A stretch of DNA of 64,000 nt from Fibrobacterota bacterium (GTDB taxonomy: Bacteria; Fibrobacterota; Fibrobacteria; UBA11236). This document shows positions 17,727 to 25,452 of this stretch, piece by piece. The position numbers were made by a program, and so were the translations under genes. The stretch lies in contig JAQBPN010000045.1 of assembly GCA_028287505.1 (NCBI GenBank), positions 52,399 to 116,398 of the forward strand. Direction: 5' to 3'. Every line of letters begins with the position of its first letter. The first letter of the stretch is position 1. The notes below the pieces were generated by a model that saw only the letters and a program-made list of their open reading frames with translations, ran no database searches and was not told where the DNA came from.

Positions 17727-18550
17727 TTCTGGGCCTTGCGCTTCTGCGTGAGGGGGAACATCTGGATGTTCATCTGGTACACGCGATCGGTTTCCGTATA
17801 GCTGTTCACCAGCTTCTTCAGGGATTCGCGGAACTCGCCGGTGAGCTCGCGGATTTCCGGGATGGCGGCTTCGGGGATGTTCACGGTCAGGGTGGAGATG
17901 TCGCGCTCCTCTTTGCGGAAGCGCTCCAGGGACTCCTCGGCCATTTTGATCATCTCGCGCTGGTACTGCATGATGGCCACCGAGCGCCATTCCTTGCCGG
18001 TGGTGAGGTTGAGGCCCACCGCCCGGTAGGCGCCGTCCGCATCCTGCACGATCAGTTTCAGGTCCTCAAGCAGCTTGACGGCGGATTTGGCTTCCTTGAG
18101 ACTGATGGCGGGCGTCAGCATGCTGCCGAGATCCTTGATGTCGCCTTTGAAAGGGGCTCCGTCCAAGAGGGCCCAGACCGCGGAGTAATACCATTTCTGG
18201 AAGAACTCGTATTGGCTCTCGACGATTTTGTCGGACTTGGCCTTATTGATGGAGAGCATCTTCTCGAAATAGAGCTTGCTCTCCTTCTCCGATTTGGCCT
18301 TGTTGAAATGGACCAAGGCCTCGAAGTAGGTGGCTTCTTTATCGTTGAAGTTGCAGATTTTATGGAATTTCTCAATCCGGTCTTCCGCGACGTGGAGATG
18401 GCCCTGCAGCACCTTGATCAGGAAGCTGGAATCCATTCCCACCTTGTTACCAATATACCGGTAGGAAAAAAACGCGTTGGTCTTTTTCTGCTGGTTATAG
18501 AAGTCCCTGAGGAACTGCCGATAATCTAGATAGTCGAATACGCTTATCAC
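17723..18550 (-). CDS. TIGR02147 family protein, probable transcriptional regulator
   Basis: This 275-residue protein matches the Fibrobacter TIGR02147 paralogous family: it begins VFDYLDYRQFLRDFYNQQK, followed by a helix-turn-helix-like stretch (residues 28-60, around SYRYIGNKVGMDSSFLIKVLQG). Further family phrases are ATYFEALVHFNKAK and ESQYEFFQKWYYSAVW. The GTG start at 18550 has no ribosome-binding site. The predicted -10 (18558-18563) puts the transcription start at about 18551, which implies a leaderless mRNA. It is the first gene of the lipoprotein/peptide-transporter operon. Its promoter shares an activator-like site with two other operons in the window, so it is a good candidate for the shared regulator, possibly autoregulated. 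DNA binding is inferred, not shown. Confidence 0.88.
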   Translation of the reverse strand: MISVFDYLDYRQFLRDFYNQQKKTNAFFSYRYIGNKVGMDSSFLIKVLQGHLHVAEDRIEKFHKICNFNDKEATYFEALVHFNKAKSEKESKLYFEKMLSINKAKSDKIVESQYEFFQKWYYSAVWALLDGAPFKGDIKDLGSMLTPAISLKEAKSAVKLLEDLKLIVQDADGAYRAVGLNLTTGKEWRSVAIMQYQREMIKMAEESLERFRKEERDISTLTVNIPEAAIPEIRELTGEFRESLKKLVNSYTETDRVYQMNIQMFPLTQKRKAQK

Positions 18551-18569
18551 CGGGTATAACTTATGCCCG
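18551..18569. promoter_or_regulatory. Palindrome over the -10 of the TIGR02147 promoter
   Basis: CGGGTATAACTTATGCCCG is symmetric around 18560 with a single mismatched pair. It covers the -10 and ends one base before the GTG start. This suits an operator for repression or a start-site structure. Confidence 0.5.
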
Positions 18570-18586
18570 GGAAGGACAATTGTCCA
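18558..18586 (-). promoter_or_regulatory. Promoter of the TIGR02147-lipoprotein-opp operon
   Basis: Read on the minus strand: -35 TGGACA (18586-18581), 17-nt spacer, -10 TAAGTT (18563-18558). The expected start is at about 18551, next to the GTG codon at 18550. The same -35 and spacer length occur at the two exported-protein promoters (25249-25277 and 32973-33001). Confidence 0.65.
18574..18585. promoter_or_regulatory. Perfect palindrome GGACAATTGTCC over the -35
   Basis: This 12-bp perfect palindrome, flanked on both sides by CCCGGG (18566-18571 and 18587-18592), overlaps the -35 and upstream spacer. It is absent from the two sister promoters, so it could be a site for local (auto)regulation. 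Confidence 0.45.
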
Positions 18587-18604
18587 CCCGGGTCCGGTCG
18601 AAAG

Positions 18605-18624
18605 TGATGAACTCTATTTCACCA
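18605..18624 (-). promoter_or_regulatory. Conserved upstream dyad site, copy 1
   Basis: The plus strand reads TGATGAA-N6-TTCACCA, an imperfect dyad preceded by AAG and followed by G. It lies exactly 18 nt upstream of the -35. Identical 7-mers, internal spacing and distance occur at 25296-25315 and 33020-33039, as expected for an activator-binding site. Confidence 0.7.
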
Positions 18625-18815
18625 GAGAGTGCCGATTTTTCCCCAATATGGCTCGAATTCCACAAGTGTTGGGCTTTTGGGGGTTGACTTTGGCCTCCGG
18701 TTTTTCACCACCGCACCGGTTCTCATCCGCACGGGTCCCGGGGCCTGTTCCAAACTTTGGGAATGGGATTCCGCCCCGGTTTTACTTGAGGGGGATGGCG
18801 GCGCGGGAGGCGCCT

Positions 18816-21317
18816 TTACTCCAGGTCCGACTTCACCTGCTCTTTGTTCTTGGACAAAGCCTTCAGAGGCTTCGTTTCTTCCACGAATTCAGCATAGCTC
18901 ATATCCTTCAGGTAGATGGCCCCGTAGGCCCGCCGCATCATGGGATGGGGATGGCCGTAGAAGGCTTCCTTGCCCAGGAGGGTGGTGAGATCGCGGAATT
19001 GTTCCACCCAGCTCTTCTGGCACAATTCGCTGAAGGTGCCGTCCAGCTCCGGGCTGGGAAAGGACGCGGACTTCTGGCTGATGAAACAGCTTTCGAACAT
19101 GTTGTTCAATACCGCGAAGGAATTCAGGGAGACGGGGATGATGGTGTTGACCTCGGCGGGATGGAAGCGGGCCCAGACGTTACGGTAACCCCATACGCGC
19201 AGATCGCCCACGCCGTGGCGGGCGGTGTAGGTTTCCAGGGCGGCGGAAATGGCCATCAATACTTTGAAATGGGTGTCCGGGCCGCTGCCTTCCGGATCCA
19301 GGGCCAAGGTCACCACGGTGGGTTTCACCTTTTCCAGCAGGGCGACGATGGGAAGAACGTCGCGCTCATATTCCGGATCCTGCGGGAACACGGCGCCGGT
19401 ATAGAACTCCAGGCGCATGTGGGTCACGTGATCGGGACCGAACCCGAAATGGGCCCAGACCAGTTCGGCTTCGAATTCGCGCAGCCAGCCTTTGAGCCGT
19501 TGCATGATTTCCGGTTCGCCCTTGCCCGGGGAAAGCTGTTCCAGCAGGCGGATCTGTTGTTCCACGCCGGCTTGGATGAGCCCTTGGGAGGCGGTGGCCA
19601 ATTCCTTGCGGAAGAAACGATACATGCGGCAGGCGGTGAACAGGGCCTGCCCGTCCTTGTCCTGCCCGGCGATGGCGTTCAGGTAGCCGTAGATTTCCTT
19701 ATAGCGCGCATCCTCGTTCCCGAGCTCCTCGGCGCTCATGGCCAGGAACAGGCTGCCGTCCCGCAGGTAACTGCGCAGGGAGTTGAGCCTTTCCAATACG
19801 TAATGGTTCGTGACCGACGTGAAGCCGCTGGTGAGATAGCAGAAGTGGTTGTAGTTCCGCTCGGAGCGGACCAGGTGGTGCAGCAGGGGGAAATACGCCA
19901 GCTCGATATCGTCATGATGCGGGCCGGTGTGCAGGAAGCGCTGGTTCTCGAAGGGACCGTCCGTCTTGGACGCCAGCCCGGAAAGACGCAGTCCCGCCTG
20001 GATTTTCCGCATCAGGCTTTCCGAAGTCGATTCCGCCAGGACGGGAATGGTCTTCCTCGAAAGCGTGGACGCCAATAGCAGGGCCGCGTTGCCGGCCGCC
20101 GGTCCGGCCGCGCCGTCCAGGCCGGATTTGGCCAGTGATTTGAGGTCCGCGCCCAGGGAGAGGGCTCCATCCACCACCAGCTTGTGGGCTTCGTCCTCGC
20201 GCAGGCCGCCCGGCGCGGGAACCGTGTCGGGCGCGCCGGAACCGGCGAATGCGGTATCGCTGAGCAGCTTGAAGCGGCGGGACTTGAGGCGCGAGGCCGC
20301 GCCCTTGGTGACGAAGAAGCGCGCGTTGGGGAGGGATTGCAGGCAACTGGCCGGCATGGCGATGTCGGCGGGTTCTTCGATGGCGCGCGCCACTACTCTC
20401 GCTTTCGCTTCCCCCGCGGCCATGATGATGGCCACGGCTTCCGGATTGTGGGTGATGGTTTCCAACCCGATGGTGATGACGGCCTTCTTGCGGACCGATT
20501 CGATCCCGCCCAGGTCTCCGGCGGCCGCGGCCATGGTCTCGTAATTCATGAGCGTGAGGCGGGTGGCGGAATGATGGCTGCTGCCGCGCACGTTGAAGGC
20601 GATGTGGCCGTCCGGGCCCACGCCGCCCAGGAAGAATCCGATGCCGCCCAGGGAGCGGATCCTGCGTTCGTACTCCTCGCAGACGCGGTCGAAATATTCG
20701 ATGGCCTCTTTCTGCAGGGCTTCCAGAGGCGTATTGGGCCGGCGCTCGCGCAGGTCCAGATACGTGAAGCGATCGCCCTGAAACAGGGCTTCCAGGTTGG
20801 TCACGCGCGCCAGGGCCGGACTGCGCTTCGCGGCCCCGCCCGCCGCGTCCAGGTGGTAGCAGTCGAGGAGAAGGGCGCGCTTGGGATCGAATCCGAAACC
20901 TTCCAGGTAATACTTCTTCACGTAGTGCCGGAAGGAGCGCTCATGGGAGGGGTCGATGGGGAAAAATTCGTCCAACTGGACGAAGTGGGCCTTGCCGAAG
21001 GAGGGCTTGGCCTTTTCATGCATGCCGATGGCCTTGAGAAGGCCGCTCGCGGCCTCTTCCTCCCAGTTCTTCAGATAATAGCGGACCCATTTGATGAAGT
21101 ACTCGGGCGTCTTGCCGGTGGGCAATGCCGTCAGGCCCTCGGGATTGTCCTGCAGCCATTCCAGGAAGCGCAGGGCCGTCAGCTGCCCCAGCTGCACATA
21201 GTTCTCCACCATGACGACGGGGATCCGTTCCTCGTCGAGGGAGAGGAAGGGAAGCTGGGCCAGGTTCAGGAAATGGCGTTCGACTTTCGAAAGCGTGGCG
21301 GGCGTCCGGTCGGTCAT
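18816..21317 (-). CDS. NagB-like deaminase fused to LmbE/PIG-L-type domain
   Basis: The ATG at 21317 overlaps the TGA of the upstream exported-protein gene by one base (TGATG). The 833-residue protein has an N-terminal glucosamine-6-phosphate deaminase/isomerase domain (about 30-330; VQLDEFFPID, and FLGGVGPDGHIAFN near 230 with the conserved Asp and His). The C-terminal half holds an LmbE/PIG-L-like metal site (GPHHDDIE near 466). Such fusions occur in Bacteroidetes as deaminase-like proteins. The residue after HIAFN is Val where E. coli NagB has catalytic Glu148, so deaminase activity is uncertain. No signal peptide is seen. Amino-sugar metabolism fits the chitobiase-type repeats of the partner gene. 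Confidence 0.82.
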   Translation of the reverse strand: MTDRTPATLSKVERHFLNLAQLPFLSLDEERIPVVMVENYVQLGQLTALRFLEWLQDNPEGLTALPTGKTPEYFIKWVRYYLKNWEEEAASGLLKAIGMHEKAKPSFGKAHFVQLDEFFPIDPSHERSFRHYVKKYYLEGFGFDPKRALLLDCYHLDAAGGAAKRSPALARVTNLEALFQGDRFTYLDLRERRPNTPLEALQKEAIEYFDRVCEEYERRIRSLGGIGFFLGGVGPDGHIAFNVRGSSHHSATRLTLMNYETMAAAAGDLGGIESVRKKAVITIGLETITHNPEAVAIIMAAGEAKARVVARAIEEPADIAMPASCLQSLPNARFFVTKGAASRLKSRRFKLLSDTAFAGSGAPDTVPAPGGLREDEAHKLVVDGALSLGADLKSLAKSGLDGAAGPAAGNAALLLASTLSRKTIPVLAESTSESLMRKIQAGLRLSGLASKTDGPFENQRFLHTGPHHDDIELAYFPLLHHLVRSERNYNHFCYLTSGFTSVTNHYVLERLNSLRSYLRDGSLFLAMSAEELGNEDARYKEIYGYLNAIAGQDKDGQALFTACRMYRFFRKELATASQGLIQAGVEQQIRLLEQLSPGKGEPEIMQRLKGWLREFEAELVWAHFGFGPDHVTHMRLEFYTGAVFPQDPEYERDVLPIVALLEKVKPTVVTLALDPEGSGPDTHFKVLMAISAALETYTARHGVGDLRVWGYRNVWARFHPAEVNTIIPVSLNSFAVLNNMFESCFISQKSASFPSPELDGTFSELCQKSWVEQFRDLTTLLGKEAFYGHPHPMMRRAYGAIYLKDMSYAEFVEETKPLKALSKNKEQVKSDLE

Positions 21318-24300
21318 CAGGATCCTTTGAATCCGCGCAAGAGCCCGAAGACGACGCGCTTCTTCTCGGAAGACGGCGGCGCGCCGGTGCGGGTATCCTT
21401 CTCCGTGACCAGGACGCTTTGCAGAATGTAGGCGCCGGTGCCGGCCTTGACGCCCCGCGTGGTCCTGCCCGTCCACACCACGCGGGCCACGTACTTGACT
21501 CCGGAGGCGTCGTTGGTCTTGCTCATCTGCTTGAGATCGCTCGCATCGAAGCGTCCTTTGCCTTTGGCCAGGAACTCGCCGACATTGTTGAAGATCTGGA
21601 ACTCATAGGTTACCGGTCCCGCCGTCACGATGTGGAACACCGGGCCCACGAACTTGCCGCCGCTCTCGCCCGGATAACATGTCCCCGCGCATTTTCCATC
21701 GCTCGGGCTGCCGTTGAGGGCCAAGCCGGCCCCGTCAATGGGAATGAAGACCGCGTCTCCCTGGGGCTCCGGCCCATCCGAAGCATTGTCCTTGGTGGAG
21801 TTGGGAAAGGTCACGTAGACATCCGTGGGCTTGGGCTTGGGCACGTCGCCCTCCATGATGCGGAAGGTCTTGATGGACGGCGCGTTCTGATTCTGATCCT
21901 TGACGATTCCGTCCACGCTGATGGCCACGAAATCCCCGACGATGGGATAGATGGCCGACCCGGTGTCGATGTAGACCACGAAGTCCCTGTCCCCGGTCTT
22001 CTCCATCCTGTTGATGCTGACCTGGGAGGTGGGCGCCTCCGCGCCTTCGTGCTTGAAGATCAGCACGGCCGGGTTGGTAAGGGGCATGTTGGTGTTCTCG
22101 GAGATGGTGATGAAGATGCGCTTTTGCGGATGGGCGCTGTCCGGCTCCTGCACCACGGCTTTGGCCACCACGGGCGGAACGGAGTCGTCCACGGGGAAGA
22201 CATTGTCCAGCAGGGGAATGTTGTCCTGCTTGAAGAGCTGGCCGGAGGCGTCGCGGTTGAGGACGGAGGTGATGCCGTAGGGGAAAGGGGTGGGCAAGGT
22301 CACGGTCAAGCGGGTCTTGGAGCCGGCGGCGAAGGCGATATCGGCTTTGGCCGCGGTGCGGTCGTTGGTCTGACCGCTCTGATCCTTGATGGTGAAGGTC
22401 ATTTTGTCGGGGGCGAAAGGCAGTTCCTTTTCGAACTCGACGATCACGGTTTCGATCATGCCGTCGCCGTTCAGGTCCTGGTAATAGGCCTTGGATACGG
22501 ACACGGGCGGGGTGAAGACGTATTTCTCCGTCATGATAGCGCTTGGCAGCAGGTCGGATTTGACACCGATAGCCTTGAGAGTGGTGGAGACCGATATGGA
22601 AATGGCGCCCGTATACAGCTTGGTGCTTCCCGTGGCCGAGTTGGCCGGATCGGTGCCGTCCGTGGTATAGAAAATCTGGGCGCCGGCGGTGGTGGTGAGG
22701 GTGACGCTCAGAGGCGCGATGAAACTGCGGCCGGCGGGATCGGCGGTGGGCGTGGCCACGGTGGGCGGCACCACGCGCGTGTAGGTCTCGCTCATCACGC
22801 CGCTGGCCAGATGGTCCGGCATGGTTCCGATGGCCTTGAGCGTGGTGGTGGCGGTGATGAGGATGGGGGCGCCGGTATATTTCTTGGTGCTGCCCCGTTC
22901 CGCGGTATCGGGAACCGTGCCGTCCGTGGTGTAGAAGATGGCGACTCCGGTTCCGGTCGTGGCTGTTTTCAGAGTGACCGGGACTCCCGGGGATAAGGAG
23001 GAGAAGATTGAGCCCCTGGGATCCGCATCGGGAGTAGCTACCACGGGCATGTTCACCTTGGTATAGATTTCCGTCATGACTTCGCTGCTGCGGTATCCGG
23101 GCGCCACGGCGATGGCCTTGAGGGTGGTGGTGACCCCGCTGATGATCACGGGCGTGCCGGGCACGTATTGCTTGGTGGCCCCGCCTGCCGCCGCGGCCGG
23201 CACGCTGCCGTCCGTGGTGTAGAGAATCGTGGCCGTGGTCAGGGAATCCTGGAGGGTCACGTTCAGGTTGGCGAAGAAGTTGGTGCCTTTGGGGTCCGCC
23301 GTAGGGGGCGGCAGAAGGGGTGGCGGCGGGAGGTTCTTGACGTTGACCTGCTGGATGACCGCATTGCCGCAGGAATCCACGATTCGGAACCAGAGGTGCT
23401 TATCATCGGGAAGGGTCGGGGGAACCGCGAAATTGGCATCCGTGGGGATCCATTGGCGCCAGAGGGAATCGGAAGAGTAGGCGTATTCCTTGATGCCTTT
23501 GTTGTCCGTGAAGGCGCCGGTCAGCTTATCGCCTTTGCGGTAAACCGTGTCCGCCAAGGTCATGACGGGGAAAATCTTGTCCTGGGTGGTCCGGCCGCAG
23601 GGAACCAGCGAGTGCTTGTTCACCCAGATGGAATAGTCCGAGCTGTAGATATCGGTCGGAGTGGGGCGGTCCGAGAACTTGTTGACGTAACCGCCGAAAT
23701 ACTGGCGGGCCACGCGCAGCACGGTCAGGAAATCATAGCGATAGCTGATATTCTCCGTGCCCAGGGTGGAAGGGGATTTGCCCTTGAGCTTTCCGAACAC
23801 GCAATCCAGGTCCGCCAGAAGGGCCGCCCGGGCGGCATTGTCGATCTGGAAATGCCAAAGCAATCCGCCGTTGCCTTGTTTAGCCGCCGTGCCGCCTTGT
23901 CCGTAAAACAGTTCATGGACCTGGGTCAGGGTAATGGGGGAATCGTAGATCACGTTGGCGCCGCCGCAAGCCTTGGACGCCTTATTGGCCGCAACCAGTT
24001 GATTCACCACATCGAACACCCGGGTGATGTAATTGCGGGTATTGAAGTCCGGACCGGCGGGTTTCCCCGGGGCGGCGGCATCGTACGGGAAGGGTTTCAT
24101 CTTGTCCGTCACGTCATCGTCGTTCAGAATAGTCAGGTCCGTGGTCGGCAAAACCTGGGTCGCATAGTCTTTGGTGTTTCCCGTTCCGTTGTCCACGGGA
24201 TTCGGGCCGATGCTATAGCCGCCCAGCATCAGCTTCAGGCCGGCGGATTTGTCCTTGGCTTCTTCGAGGAAATTCTTGAAGCACAGGTCTTGCGCCGACT

Positions 24301-25219
24301 TGAGGCCGTCGAAGAGCCACCAGAGGTTCATGGTGGCCAGGAACGCGGAGTTGATCTGCTGGGGCGAATTGGCATTGGTCCCGCCGAAGCCGTCCGTAGC
24401 CACCAGCTTTTCCAGGGCGAGCGGGGTGGGGAAATACTTGGAGTAATCCTTGGCGAGACGCCCCGCGGCGGTCTGGTAGGTGACCATGAAGGAGCCGTAG
24501 GCTGCCGTGTCTCCGCCGGAGTTGTTCGGAGACTGGTACAGGGTGGCGCCGTTGGCGTCCACCAATCCCAGTCCGGAGGTGGAGGCGCCCAGGGACATCA
24601 GGAACTGCATGTCCACGTACAGATACTCCTGCAGGGCCGCCACGGACATCATGTAAAAGGAACCGCTGCTCAACGACGCGGCGGGGTCGAAGCGCACGGT
24701 CTTGGTGCCCATGGCGAAGGTGCCCGCGGGCAGGGCCACCTGGATCTGGGTCTGGTCCCGGTAGGAATCGATGAAGCCTCCGTAGCCGTCGCCGCGATTG
24801 ATGCCCAGGCCGTCCTGGATGCACTTGTCCGCGTAAAGGGTGGCTACCGCCGCGCCGCCTTCATTGCAGGTCATGGCCACGGGGGCTTCTGGCGGAGAGG
24901 GTTCGTTGCAGGATCCGATTTTGGATTGCAATTGTTTGTTGTAAGCGATTCCGGATTTGCCGCCGCAGGTCGTATTGTCCGGAGACCGGGTGCCTTTGGG
25001 CGGGACCAGGGTTCCATTGCTCGAAGGGAAATCGGCGTGGAGAGCGCTGCCCGCGACCGTGTAATTCATGCCGGTCATGTCCCAGACATCCGGCGTATTG
25101 TTGATGCCCGTGCCCGTGGTATTTCCGTCCTGGGCCACGCACGTTCCCAGGGTGATGTCCACGGCGCCAAGGGCCGCACCCATCCCAAGTCCAACCAATA
25201 TCAGCCACAATTTTCCCAT
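21317..25219 (-). CDS. Giant exported protein with three chitobiase-C-type repeats and a FlgD-like C-terminus
   Basis: The start at ATG 25219 has an AGAGG ribosome site and gives a clean signal peptide (1-18, MGKLWLILVGLGMGAALG); a TTG at 25249 is less likely. The 1300-residue protein has an N-terminal domain (about 100-520) homologous to that of the 29066-32935 protein, and an Ig-like segment near 540-610. Three CHB_HEX_C-type repeats follow, each with FYTTDGT or LYTTDGS (about 636-723, 726-810, 813-903), then one EF-hand-like loop (DLNGDGMIE near 920). The C-terminal FlgD-Ig-like module (about 1150-1300; YEFQIFNNVGEF, VVWTGRT, GTGAYIL) is shared with two neighbours. It is probably cell-surface carbohydrate-binding. 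Confidence 0.8.
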   Translation of the reverse strand: MGKLWLILVGLGMGAALGAVDITLGTCVAQDGNTTGTGINNTPDVWDMTGMNYTVAGSALHADFPSSNGTLVPPKGTRSPDNTTCGGKSGIAYNKQLQSKIGSCNEPSPPEAPVAMTCNEGGAAVATLYADKCIQDGLGINRGDGYGGFIDSYRDQTQIQVALPAGTFAMGTKTVRFDPAASLSSGSFYMMSVAALQEYLYVDMQFLMSLGASTSGLGLVDANGATLYQSPNNSGGDTAAYGSFMVTYQTAAGRLAKDYSKYFPTPLALEKLVATDGFGGTNANSPQQINSAFLATMNLWWLFDGLKSAQDLCFKNFLEEAKDKSAGLKLMLGGYSIGPNPVDNGTGNTKDYATQVLPTTDLTILNDDDVTDKMKPFPYDAAAPGKPAGPDFNTRNYITRVFDVVNQLVAANKASKACGGANVIYDSPITLTQVHELFYGQGGTAAKQGNGGLLWHFQIDNAARAALLADLDCVFGKLKGKSPSTLGTENISYRYDFLTVLRVARQYFGGYVNKFSDRPTPTDIYSSDYSIWVNKHSLVPCGRTTQDKIFPVMTLADTVYRKGDKLTGAFTDNKGIKEYAYSSDSLWRQWIPTDANFAVPPTLPDDKHLWFRIVDSCGNAVIQQVNVKNLPPPPLLPPPTADPKGTNFFANLNVTLQDSLTTATILYTTDGSVPAAAAGGATKQYVPGTPVIISGVTTTLKAIAVAPGYRSSEVMTEIYTKVNMPVVATPDADPRGSIFSSLSPGVPVTLKTATTGTGVAIFYTTDGTVPDTAERGSTKKYTGAPILITATTTLKAIGTMPDHLASGVMSETYTRVVPPTVATPTADPAGRSFIAPLSVTLTTTAGAQIFYTTDGTDPANSATGSTKLYTGAISISVSTTLKAIGVKSDLLPSAIMTEKYVFTPPVSVSKAYYQDLNGDGMIETVIVEFEKELPFAPDKMTFTIKDQSGQTNDRTAAKADIAFAAGSKTRLTVTLPTPFPYGITSVLNRDASGQLFKQDNIPLLDNVFPVDDSVPPVVAKAVVQEPDSAHPQKRIFITISENTNMPLTNPAVLIFKHEGAEAPTSQVSINRMEKTGDRDFVVYIDTGSAIYPIVGDFVAISVDGIVKDQNQNAPSIKTFRIMEGDVPKPKPTDVYVTFPNSTKDNASDGPEPQGDAVFIPIDGAGLALNGSPSDGKCAGTCYPGESGGKFVGPVFHIVTAGPVTYEFQIFNNVGEFLAKGKGRFDASDLKQMSKTNDASGVKYVARVVWTGRTTRGVKAGTGAYILQSVLVTEKDTRTGAPPSSEKKRVVFGLLRGFKGS

Positions 25220-25248
25220 AAGCCCTCTTTGCGCGTTGCCTGCACACA

Positions 25249-25277
25249 AAACTATGGCCCTGGAGCCCCTTTGTCCA
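25249..25277 (-). promoter_or_regulatory. Promoter of the exported-protein/NagB-LmbE operon
   Basis: Minus strand: -35 TGGACA (25277-25272), 17-nt spacer, -10 TAGTTT (25254-25249). It predicts a start near 25242 and a 5' leader of about 23 nt containing the AGAGG ribosome site. The -10 and its flank (GGGCC-TAGTTTTG) are nearly identical to the promoter at 32973-33001. Confidence 0.65.
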
Positions 25278-25295
25278 TGGACCCGGGGAAAGAAG

Positions 25296-25315
25296 TGATG
25301 AAACGTTGTTCACCA
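25296..25315 (-). promoter_or_regulatory. Conserved upstream dyad site, copy 2
   Basis: The plus strand reads TGATGAA-N6-TTCACCA, 18 nt upstream of the -35 at 25272-25277. Outside the two 7-mers the central six bases differ from the other copies, which argues that the 7-mers are the selected part. Confidence 0.7.
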
Positions 25316-25411
25316 GCGATGAAGGAATTCGCCCGGAATCGGGGTATTTCAGGGGATTCCAGGCGGTCGGGAGGGCCCGGAGCCGCCGCGCCCCATGGCG
25401 GACTTCGAGAG

Positions 25412-25429
25412 CGGGCGCGCAGGCGCCCG
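25412..25429 (-). other. GC hairpin downstream of the fibro-slime gene
   Basis: CGGGCGC and GCGCCCG (7 bp) close a GCAG loop 23 nt after the stop of the fibro-slime protein gene. No T-run follows on the minus strand, so it is only a candidate terminator or 3'-end stabiliser. Confidence 0.4.
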
Positions 25430-25452
25430 TTGGCGGAATTTGGGTGTTCCGT

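Noticed and set aside
25219..25249. TTG start ten codons upstream of the 21317-25219 gene
   Set aside because: It falls on the predicted -10 element and would hide the signal peptide; ATG 25219 has its own ribosome site.
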